From the NCBI GenBank assembly GCA_034439915.1, contig JAWXBI010000114.1:1-25753 (forward strand): a DNA stretch of 25,753 nucleotides, written 5' to 3'. The stretch's first letter is position 1. Each line of letters opens with the position of its first letter. Shown piece by piece: positions 7,327 through 15,099 of the stretch. A program made the position numbers and the translations under genes. The stretch is from JADJLQ01 sp034439915 (GTDB lineage Bacteria; Bacteroidota; Bacteroidia; Chitinophagales; Saprospiraceae). Under the pieces are notes generated by a model. That model did no database searches, was not told the DNA's origin, and saw nothing but the letters and a program-made list of their open reading frames with translations.

Positions 7327-9468
7327 TTAAAAGAAGGTATTCAATTTTTCCCATTTAATTTTCCATTTTCCATTGGCCGGGAAACCGGGATGGCGTACCT
7401 GTTGATTTTCGACACCGGCACACATCATCGCAATTGCAGCCAGCAAACCACCATTACCGGGAAGATAAATGGTAAGCCTGGGATCCTGGTAATTATGTCC
7501 ATTGATCAGATAAGTATTTTTCCGGGTGTCCATCAACAAAGCCTCGACAGCTACTTCAGGTCGGTTCAGGCGGGTAGCAGCCATGGCAATCAACGGATAG
7601 TCCCAACCCCAGGTAGAAATCCAATTCCATTTTTTCATAATGGTGTCCAGGGTGCGGTCCATAATCATCGGGTCCAGTTGGTTTGCTGAGGGAAGACCTG
7701 CATAAGCTGCCAATACGGAAGGGTGATCAGAGAGAAATTTTTCGTTATAATAGCTGTCTGGCGCGGATTGAGCAGAAAGATAAATTCCGTTATGCACGGG
7801 CAGGGGGGCCAAATGATCCAATTTGTGTTGCCAATCTTTATTTTCCCCAAGCCCCAAACGTCTGCGCCAGGTTTGTGCAGTGGTCAGCGCCCAATACCAG
7901 TATGCCAGTTCAATGTTGGATTGACTGTTTTCATCGGGTCATGACTTTCCTGGGCCGGAATTAAACCGGAGCCTAAACGGTAATTTTTATGCAGGCTATC
8001 CCAGGCCAGATAATCGGCCATAAAATCTGCCGTTTCAAATACCAAATTCTGGTATTTAGCAAGTAAGCCGGGCTTGGGGGATAGCTTATATAAAATTTCG
8101 CAGAGATAAATCACGTGAGGTTGTTGCCATATCAGAAACGAACCCACCGAAGAAGGGGACTCATTGGCCTCCGTATCGGTCATCTTTTGCCACCTGGCAC
8201 CCTGGTAACCTTGTCGACGGGCGAGATCCTTGGCAGGACCCAAAGATTTAAAAAACCAATTCAGACTTTTTTCCATTAATTCAGGACGTCCCCACAAAGC
8301 AACATGCAGCGCATGCCACCAATACATTTCCAGGTGCGGCCTGCCAAACCAGCTATTATAAGTCAACCCGGTTTCCTGGGGCGGTTGGTCTGAGCCACAT
8401 TGAATCCGGGTGAGGTATTGGGAAAGGATTGCCCTTCGCTCCAGTTCAAAAGCCCTGGGATCCTGGCTGCCGGCGAAGTCAATAGCTTCCCCGCTCAACC
8501 AGAAGGATTTCCAATGTTTTTTTGAAGCTAAAAGTGTTTGTGAAAAGGAAGGTAAGTCCGGATTTTCGATGGCAGGGACAAACCGGATAGAACATTCAAA
8601 ATCCCGGGCAGATTCAGGTTGGAAAACAAAATAATCCGGGCTTTTTTCTGAAAACGAACCCTTGCCCTTCCAACGAAGCTGGATGACATAGAAATTCGTA
8701 TCTAACTGATGACGGATATCCACTCCATTCGGAATTACAGAGTAGGTCGACTGGCGAGGTGTCGCAGAATTCCAGTGATTCCCGACATCCTTCCATAAGC
8801 CGGTAGGTGCTGGTAATCTGATCCTAATTTTAATTTGGTTTGATTCCAACAGTTTGCTTTTAATATGAAAAGCAATAAGGTCCTGATCCGGGTGCGCTAC
8901 GGTAATGACCTGAACCAGATGCTGTCCCACCGAGTATTGGCTATGTATGGTGCCGGTCCAAAGATCCAGGTATTGTCTGATATCATTGAGCTCCGTAGTT
9001 TTATTTACTACGAAGTTGGAGTCCCCGAATTCAAACCCTATAGTAGCAAGTTGCAACCGGTGTGGGTTGGACCTGAAATAGTCGACGGCCTGATTTTGAC
9101 GTTTGGAACTATGACCTTGTACGCTATAATTAATTTTTTCTCCATTGAATTCATATTCTTTGAAAGTCTCTTCAAAGGCAAAGTTTTGGTCATTTGGAAA
9201 ACTATGCCATCCCCAGGAAGATTGGGTACCATCGGTATTCCGATTATATATTTTTCAGGGAAACTTTGCAAACCTTTAGGATCGACTGTAAAGCAAAAGT
9301 TGCCGTACCGACAGATAAAGAGGACAGACTATCCGGTTTGGTCACTAAAATCTTATGTCTGTCGACGATCGATTTTCTGTTAATGGATGAAACCTGCGAA
9401 CACAATTGAACAGGTAAGCACAGACCTATACAATAAATAAAAATGTATATATGATCGTAAAATTTCAA
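7327..9468 (-). pseudogene. Six-hairpin-type glycoside hydrolase broken by three frameshifts
   Basis: Three reading frames join into one 714-residue protein if one base is restored at each of three sites. Near 9290-9292, ATFA should run into FTVDPKGLQSFPEKY. Near 9229-9230, GIPM should run into GTQSSWGWHSF. Near 7912-7913, VNPT should run into FELAYWYWALT. Each repair adds a base to a short homopolymer, and the total length then divides by three. The N-terminus has a signal-like stretch after a TTG at 9468 (an ATG is absent) and the segment NRKSIVDRHK. The middle has GLTYNSWFGRPHLEMYWWHA, typical of an (alpha/alpha)6 glycosidase core, then FLIWQQPHVIY. This fits an exported polysaccharide- or oligosaccharide-cleaving enzyme; the exact GH family and linkage are not clear. 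The breaks could be real decay or assembly errors. Confidence 0.75.
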
Positions 9469-9591
9469 CTGCTTTCTTGGGAATAACAACAATAATGTGG
9501 GTTTAGACTGCAAAACAAGATAGGGAAGCTTATCAAATTTTAATATTTTCTTAAAAACAAGTCTGAATTTAAGGATTGGCAACGGTTTTGA

Positions 9592-9599
9592 TATATTTG
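9592..9599 (+). promoter_or_regulatory. -7 box (TATATTTG) before the small exported protein gene
   Basis: A perfect TAnnTTTG match. The nearest TTG upstream (9576-9578) is 13 bases away, shorter than the usual -33 spacing. Transcription would begin close to 9606, where the preferred TTG start codon lies, so translation might begin at or near the 5' end. Confidence 0.35.
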
Positions 9600-9605
9600 C
9601 GCAAG

Positions 9606-9908
9606 TTGAAACTATTGCATCACATATTGTGCTTTACCTTGCTCTTCGCCTTGTCTCCAAGCAAAGAAGTAATAGCATTATTGGACTCCCAATCCATTAC
9701 TCAGGATTTGCTTAGCGGTTCGGAGCAGGAAAATCAACAGGATACCGAAGAAAAGGTAGAAAAAGTAAAGGAGGATCAGATTATCTCTAAACTCTTTTCA
9801 TGGGTTGGTATCAATGCATTGCATTTTAACAGACAAGCGGTCGATGATTTTCAATCTTCTGAAAATCACTCGAAAACAGAGACCCCTCCTCCCAACACCG
9901 TGCTTTGA
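9606..9908 (+). CDS. Small exported protein of unknown function
   Basis: About 100 residues, depending on the start. No ATG is available; TTG codons at 9576, 9606 and 9615 are in frame. The one at 9606 gives MKLLHHILCFTLLFALSPSK, a good signal-like segment. The rest is highly charged (EQENQQDTEEKVEKVKEDQ at about 42-60) and ends with ETPPPNTVL. Small Bacteroidota secreted proteins with a charged middle and a Pro-rich tail are common and uncharacterised. It points toward the inorganic-carbon operon but is 287 bases from it, and it diverges from the broken hydrolase gene. I do not recognise the family. The 9909-10195 interval holds no gene that I can support. Confidence 0.5.
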   Translation: MKLLHHILCFTLLFALSPSKEVIALLDSQSITQDLLSGSEQENQQDTEEKVEKVKEDQIISKLFSWVGINALHFNRQAVDDFQSSENHSKTETPPPNTVL

Positions 9909-10195
9909 TTTTTTCTGTAATTCGTTACGGTAAGGCTATTCACAGCCTATTCTGCGATTTTATTTAAATCACCAATTCAAAGCTTATTTGCAAAATTAAT
10001 TTTTGGAAAAAAAGCAGGTTCCTTAGTTCGCTTTAATTCAGTTGATGATCAGGGACTTTACGGTTAAACAGTTTTTCAAATCGGTAACCGAAGCAAAGAG
10101 TGCGAGCATCCTGTCAACTAATTAAGAGCGAAACTTGTAGGAAAGCGGACAACTGAAATTTATGAATAAGGCAACATCAAAATAAAAATTCGGAT

Positions 10196-11749
10196 ATGAA
10201 AGAGTATAATTTGTTTAAAACTATAAAGCAAGATTTACCGGCAAGCATTGTAGTGTTTTTTGTGGCCGTTCCGCTCTGTCTGGGCATAGCCCTGGCTTCT
10301 GGAGCACCGTTGTTTTCAGGTATTATCGCGGGCATCATTGGCGGGATTGTAGTTGGTGCCGCCAGTGGCTCCTCCCTCGGGGTCAGTGGACCGGCAGCAG
10401 GCCTGGCCATTATAGTCTTAACGTCCATTGCTTCATTGGGCGGTTCCTATCAGGCTTTTTTAACCGCCGTGGTATTGGCTGGTATCTTCCAGATTATTTT
10501 GGGTTATGCCAAAGCGGGCTTTATCGCCTATTTCTTTCCAACGTCTGTCATTAAGGGTATGCTGACGGGTATCGGGTTATTAATTATCCTGAAACAAATA
10601 CCGCATGCGTTGGGATGGGATAAAGATGCCGTGGGGGATGATGCCTTTTTCCAGGCAGATGGAAAAAATACTTTTTCTGAAATTCTGGAAGCGGTTAATT
10701 ATTTTACTCCCGGGGCGGTCCTGATCTCGTTGATTTCCCTTGCGATCCTGATCTTATGGGATGCCGTACTGCTCAAAAAGCATAAATTTTTTCAGTTACT
10801 GCAGGGGCCCATCGTGGTGGTGATTCTGGGTATTGTCATGAACTATTTATATCAGAGTGGCGCGCTTAATTTCTCCCTGGCGCAGGATCAGCTGGTGAGT
10901 TTACCTGTTCCGGAAAACCTGGCTGGTTTTTTCAGCCAGTTTACTTTTCCGGATTTTAATGCAATTACCAATTTTGAAGTCTGGAAAATAGCTATTGTCA
11001 TGGCTGTTGTAGCCAGCCTGGAGACTTTGTTAAGTGTTGAAGCCACCGATAAAATGGATCCTGAAAAACGGATTACCCCCACCAACAGGGAATTAAAAGC
11101 ACAAGGTTTGGGCAATGTGCTATCTGGCTTGATCGGAGGTTTACCGATTACCCAGGTCATAGTGCGGAGCTCAGCCAATATTGCTTTTGGAGCAAAATCC
11201 AAGATGTCTGCTATAATGCATGGGTTTTTCTTATTGATTAGCGCAGTGACTATAGCTGGCCTGTTAAACATGGTGCCGTTGGCCAGTTTGGCTGCTATCC
11301 TGCTGATGGTGGGGTATAAACTGGCGAAACCGGCCTTGTTTGTCAAGATGTATAAATTGGGTTGGGAACAATTTGTTCCTTTTACGGCAACCGTGATAGC
11401 TATATTGGCCAGCGACCTTTTAAAAGGCATTACCATAGGTTTGTTGTTTGGGCTTTTTTACAGCTTACGTCACAGTTACCGCAACTCATATCATATGAAA
11501 GATGTGGTGACGAGTGAAGACGGGAATCGGGTGCATCAAATTGTTTTGGCAGAAGAAGTATCGTTTTTCAATAAAGCCAGTATTCTAAATGCCTTAAATT
11601 CCATTCCTAAAAATTCAAAGGTGGTCATCGATTGTACCAACTCCAAGTCCATTGCGTACGATGTGGTGGAGCTGATCAAGGATTTTGAAATTAACGCTAA
11701 AACAAAAAACATAGAATTGCATAAAATTAATTTTATAGAACCCATTTGA
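10196..11749 (+). CDS. SulP-family anion transporter, probably for bicarbonate
   Basis: A 517-residue inner-membrane transporter. The SulP entry signature is clear from residue 13: LPASIVVFFVAVPLCLGIALASG, then SLGVSGPAAGLAIIV (about 60-75). Ten or more hydrophobic helices extend to about residue 425. A C-terminal STAS-like domain follows (about 435-517, with HQIVLAEEVSFFNKASIL and KVVIDCTNSKSIAYDVVELI). SulP proteins carry sulfate, bicarbonate or other anions. Here a carbonic anhydrase and the DabA-DabB pair follow on the same strand, so bicarbonate is the best guess; sodium- or proton-coupling cannot be read from the sequence. The ATG at 10196 gives a short cytoplasmic N-terminus. It probably starts the operon, although the 93-base gap to the next gene holds a palindrome and may have its own control. 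Confidence 0.85.
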   Translation: MKEYNLFKTIKQDLPASIVVFFVAVPLCLGIALASGAPLFSGIIAGIIGGIVVGAASGSSLGVSGPAAGLAIIVLTSIASLGGSYQAFLTAVVLAGIFQIILGYAKAGFIAYFFPTSVIKGMLTGIGLLIILKQIPHALGWDKDAVGDDAFFQADGKNTFSEILEAVNYFTPGAVLISLISLAILILWDAVLLKKHKFFQLLQGPIVVVILGIVMNYLYQSGALNFSLAQDQLVSLPVPENLAGFFSQFTFPDFNAITNFEVWKIAIVMAVVASLETLLSVEATDKMDPEKRITPTNRELKAQGLGNVLSGLIGGLPITQVIVRSSANIAFGAKSKMSAIMHGFFLLISAVTIAGLLNMVPLASLAAILLMVGYKLAKPALFVKMYKLGWEQFVPFTATVIAILASDLLKGITIGLLFGLFYSLRHSYRNSYHMKDVVTSEDGNRVHQIVLAEEVSFFNKASILNALNSIPKNSKVVIDCTNSKSIAYDVVELIKDFEINAKTKNIELHKINFIEPI

Positions 11750-11788
11750 TACTTTACGGAGGAACTTCGATTTATGGTGTATGAATAA

Positions 11789-11807
11789 ATTCCCGGAATC
11801 CGGGAAT
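11789..11807. promoter_or_regulatory. Perfect 19-bp palindrome between the SulP and carbonic anhydrase genes
   Basis: ATTCCCGGA-A-TCCGGGAAT has two perfect 9-bp arms around one central A. It sits 39 bases after the SulP stop and 36 bases before the carbonic anhydrase ATG. No T-run follows, and a one-base centre makes a poor RNA loop, so a dimeric regulator operator is more likely than a terminator. The regulator is unknown and none is encoded nearby. Confidence 0.5.
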
Positions 11808-11842
11808 GAATCCTATTTGTTTATTATTTAAAAATTATTATT

Positions 11843-12529
11843 ATGAAAGTACATACTCAGGAAACTCGGGATAAATTGACTCCTATGGAGGCCCTGGAAA
11901 TATTAAAAGAAGGCAACGACCGGTTTATAAAAAATTTAAAGACCAATAGAAATTTACTGGAACAGGTAAACGCCACCCGGGACGGACAATGGCCATTTGC
12001 TACCATTCTCAGTTGTATTGATAGCAGGACATCCAGTGAATTGATATTTGACCAGGGACTCGGAGATATATTCTCTATACGCATTGCAGGAAATATTATC
12101 AATACGGATATTTTGGGCAGTATGGAATTCGCCTGTAAAATCGCCGGTTCTAAATTGATCGTCGTATTGGGCCACACCAAATGCGGGGCGGTCAAAGGGG
12201 CTTGTGATCATGTCGAGATGGGCAATTTGACCGAACTGTTGGCTAAGTTGCAACCTGCTGTCTATCAAGAAAAGGAAACCACCGCCAACCGGAATTCAGA
12301 GAATAGCGATTTCGTGGAGAATGTCTCGAGGATCAATGTAAAAAGAAATGTAAAAAATATTATTGAACGCAGTTTTATTATCAAAGAGCTTATTGAAGAC
12401 GGATCGATCGGGGTGGTAGGTGCAATGTACAACATTGAAACCGGCAGCGTGGAATGGTATGATGATGTCATGTATATCCAGGAGGAAGAAGTGCTGCATG
12501 AAGTTTCCAGTGAATCGCTCCGATATTAA
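11843..12529 (+). CDS. Beta-class carbonic anhydrase
   Basis: A 228-residue enzyme that interconverts CO2 and bicarbonate with one zinc per subunit. The zinc ligands are C58 in SCIDSRTS, H111 in LGHTKCG and C114. The Asp-Arg dyad of the active site is D60/R62. The GLGDIFSIRIAGNI segment and the GHTKCGAVKGA segment are standard for the family. There is no signal peptide, so it should be cytoplasmic. The ATG at 11843 is well placed, and the stop lies 23 bases before the dabA ATG. With the upstream SulP transporter and downstream DabA-DabB it forms an inorganic-carbon operon. Length and motifs are normal and I see no defect. Confidence 0.93.
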   Translation: MKVHTQETRDKLTPMEALEILKEGNDRFIKNLKTNRNLLEQVNATRDGQWPFATILSCIDSRTSSELIFDQGLGDIFSIRIAGNIINTDILGSMEFACKIAGSKLIVVLGHTKCGAVKGACDHVEMGNLTELLAKLQPAVYQEKETTANRNSENSDFVENVSRINVKRNVKNIIERSFIIKELIEDGSIGVVGAMYNIETGSVEWYDDVMYIQEEEVLHEVSSESLRY

Positions 12530-12552
12530 TATTAAAACAAAGGTTGCCCCAG

Positions 12553-15093
12553 ATGAAAAATTCCCTTTTTGATGAACAGCATGTTTTGCACGAATTAAAA
12601 CATTATCTGCCCACCCAAACCCCGCTGAAAGATTTTATTCACCATAATTCATTGCATGCTTTTCAGCAACTTAAATTTTACGATGCCATTTTTAAAGCGT
12701 CTAAAATTTTTGGATTCCAGGTCACGCTGCCATTGATCGATTTCCGGCGATTGTATGAAATCGGCCGGATCAATCCGGCCATTTTAGACCGAATCATTTC
12801 CGGGAAGAAAGGAAAAGATAGCCTGACCCTGTGGAAGGACAACGTTATTCATAAAGTGTACGATGAACACAATGATCAACGGATAGGGCTGTTAAGAGAT
12901 CAATGGAAACACCTTCATCAGCTTGATCTCGACAATTTAGTGCAGCCGCTCCTGTTCAGGATTTTATCGAGTTACCTGGATCAGGGAATTGCAATTTGGG
13001 ATTTTCCGGCAGGCGATTTGGGCTTTTTGGAGTCCATTAAAGAACTGGAAAAAAACAGTTTTGCGAGTATCTTCAACTCCTCCAGGGCAAAACAATTGTT
13101 GTTCAGGGAAGACTTATCGATCTCCTCTTTATTGAAAATGGTAGTAGGAAAGCCGGAATACTTTGATCAATATCTTTTTGACCAACAGTTCAGTCACCGG
13201 GGCTGGAGTGGCATGGTGGCTACGCTGGAAGCAAGACCTGACACCCTCCTCAGTCCTAAAAAGATTTCCCTGAGTGATTTGATCATTTTTGAATTGCTCC
13301 TGGAAATAGATCACCTGGAATCACAACTGGGTAAAAATTGGCAGCCTTTAGCGGAACAGGTTTCTCAACCCCCGTTGGATTTATTTGCACCTGTACTTAA
13401 TACGGAATTTCAGGAAGTCCTGAAATTCTGGCAGGATGCATTTGAATGGAGTTATTATGATGAGGTGTTAGCAGGAATTAAGCAGTTAAGATCATCCAAA
13501 AAAGGCTCCCCGCCGGCCCTTAAAACCATCCCTAGCTTTCAGGCTATGTTTTGTATTGATGAACGAGAAGATAGCATCAGAAGGCATGTGGAGCTCATTG
13601 ATAAAAAATGCGAAACATTTGGCAGCCCGGGTTTTTTTGGTGTCGAATTCTATTTTCAGGCAGAACATGCAAAATTTTATGATAAGCTCTGCCCTGCACC
13701 CGTCACTCCAGCCTATTTAATCAAAGAGTATGAGGTTTCGGAGAAGAGAAAACATGACCTGCTCTATACGAAAAGAACACATCAATTGATCACCGGATTT
13801 ATAAGTGCTTTGACATTTGGATTCTGGGCAGGGATACGGCTGGCACAAAATTTATTTAAACCCAAAATGAGCCCGGCCATTTCGAATGCTTTTGCCCATA
13901 TGAATGAACAGGGCAAATTGACTATAGAGAACAAAAATGCCGGGGACAGAGAAAACGGTCTGCAAATAGGATTTACAGTGCAAGAGATGGCCACCAGGGT
14001 CATGGGACTGTTGAATGGCATAGGTCTTATCAATCATTTTGCACCGATTATTTATGTAATGGCCCACGGCAGCAGCAGTGCCAATAATCCCCACCATGGA
14101 GCGCATGATTGTGGAGCTTGCAGCGGTCGTCCGGGTTCAGTCAATGCCCGGGTTTTTGCCGTCATGGCAAATCATCCGGAAGTTAGAAAAATATTAAACG
14201 ATAAGGGCATTGCGATTCCGGAAGAAACCCAGTTTGTAGGGGCATTGCACGATACCGCAGCAGATGAAATGGAGTTTTATGATACCCATCTTTTAAATGG
14301 GGTCAATGCGGAAAGTCATAAGGCACATGTGTCTGCTTTTGAGCAGGCGCTGGATTTTAATGCTAAAGAACGATCCAGGAGGTTTGCCTCCATTGACAGC
14401 AAAAAGGAAATAAAAAAAATCAGGAAAGCCATAAAAGACCGGTCAGTTTCTTTGTTTGAGCCCCGTCCGGAACTAGGGCATGGCACCAATACCCTTTGCA
14501 TCGTAGGCAACAGGGAAATGACCAAAGGTTTGTTTTTGGACAGAAGGGCATTTTTAAATTCCTACAATTATAAATCCGATCCGGAAGGAACCTTTCTGAC
14601 CGGTGTAATGAAACCATTGGGACCGGTGTGTGGCGGCATTAACCTGGAATATTATTTTTCGAGAGTAGATAATTATAAACTGGGGGCCGGCACCAAACTA
14701 CCACATAATGTCGTGGGACTTTTTGGAGTTGCCAACAGCAGTGACGGAGATTTAAGGCCCGGCTTGCCCTGGCAAATGATTGAGGTGCATGATCCGCTCC
14801 GTTTATTAATCATCGTAGAACATTATCCGGAGGTGGTTTTAAAAACGATCCAGTCCGTGCCCGAAATGTATGAGTGGTTTATCAATGAGTGGGTGCATTT
14901 GATTGCAGTCCACCCCACCAGCAATGAATTAAGTTATTTTAAAGAAGGAGCATTTATACCGTATACCACCTTGTCCAAAGAAATTCATTTTTTTAAAGAT
15001 GTACATGCCCTGCTGGAAGATGCCAAAGAGATGGAGACCAGTCACATCGTGCACGCAACACAGGAAAATTTACCGGTGTTTTTATACAATTAA
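12553..15093 (+). CDS. dabA: DabA (DUF2309), zinc subunit of the inorganic-carbon accumulation complex
   Basis: An 846-residue protein counted from the ATG at 12553; a TTG three codons earlier is also in frame. DabA is a beta-carbonic-anhydrase-like protein that, with DabB, is thought to hydrate CO2 to bicarbonate in one direction using the ion gradient. The expected zinc ligands are present: C334 and D336 in MFCIDERED, H505 in VMAHGSSS and C520 in HDCGAC. The spacings (2 residues; 171; 15) closely match those I recall for Halothiobacillus DabA (C351, D353, H524, C539). An extra Cys (523) follows. There is no signal peptide, and hydrophobic stretches are few, as expected of a peripheral cytoplasmic subunit. 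It is followed after 6 bases by dabB. The order dabA-dabB is opposite to that in the first-described operon, from memory. Confidence 0.92.
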   Translation: MKNSLFDEQHVLHELKHYLPTQTPLKDFIHHNSLHAFQQLKFYDAIFKASKIFGFQVTLPLIDFRRLYEIGRINPAILDRIISGKKGKDSLTLWKDNVIHKVYDEHNDQRIGLLRDQWKHLHQLDLDNLVQPLLFRILSSYLDQGIAIWDFPAGDLGFLESIKELEKNSFASIFNSSRAKQLLFREDLSISSLLKMVVGKPEYFDQYLFDQQFSHRGWSGMVATLEARPDTLLSPKKISLSDLIIFELLLEIDHLESQLGKNWQPLAEQVSQPPLDLFAPVLNTEFQEVLKFWQDAFEWSYYDEVLAGIKQLRSSKKGSPPALKTIPSFQAMFCIDEREDSIRRHVELIDKKCETFGSPGFFGVEFYFQAEHAKFYDKLCPAPVTPAYLIKEYEVSEKRKHDLLYTKRTHQLITGFISALTFGFWAGIRLAQNLFKPKMSPAISNAFAHMNEQGKLTIENKNAGDRENGLQIGFTVQEMATRVMGLLNGIGLINHFAPIIYVMAHGSSSANNPHHGAHDCGACSGRPGSVNARVFAVMANHPEVRKILNDKGIAIPEETQFVGALHDTAADEMEFYDTHLLNGVNAESHKAHVSAFEQALDFNAKERSRRFASIDSKKEIKKIRKAIKDRSVSLFEPRPELGHGTNTLCIVGNREMTKGLFLDRRAFLNSYNYKSDPEGTFLTGVMKPLGPVCGGINLEYYFSRVDNYKLGAGTKLPHNVVGLFGVANSSDGDLRPGLPWQMIEVHDPLRLLIIVEHYPEVVLKTIQSVPEMYEWFINEWVHLIAVHPTSNELSYFKEGAFIPYTTLSKEIHFFKDVHALLEDAKEMETSHIVHATQENLPVFLYN

Positions 15094-15099
15094 TTGAAC

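Noticed and set aside
8865..9383. A 172-residue plus-strand frame opposite the broken hydrolase gene
   Set aside because: The minus strand here carries clear hydrolase motifs (GWHSF, NRKSIVDRHK), so this frame is only the complement of that coding sequence.
9244..9582. A 112-residue minus-strand frame starting at 9582 as a separate gene
   Set aside because: Its C-terminal half (SSINRKSIVDRHK...SLSVGTATFA) is the N-terminus of the hydrolase, cut off by the first frameshift; it belongs to the pseudogene.
10081..10091. TCGGTAACCGA inverted repeat upstream of the SulP gene as an operator
   Set aside because: Only 5-bp arms, which is expected by chance in a window of this size, with no promoter recognised nearby.
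11789..11807. The palindrome as an intrinsic terminator after the SulP gene
   Set aside because: No T-run follows on the plus strand and the centre is one base, too small for a stable RNA loop without opening several pairs; an operator is more likely.
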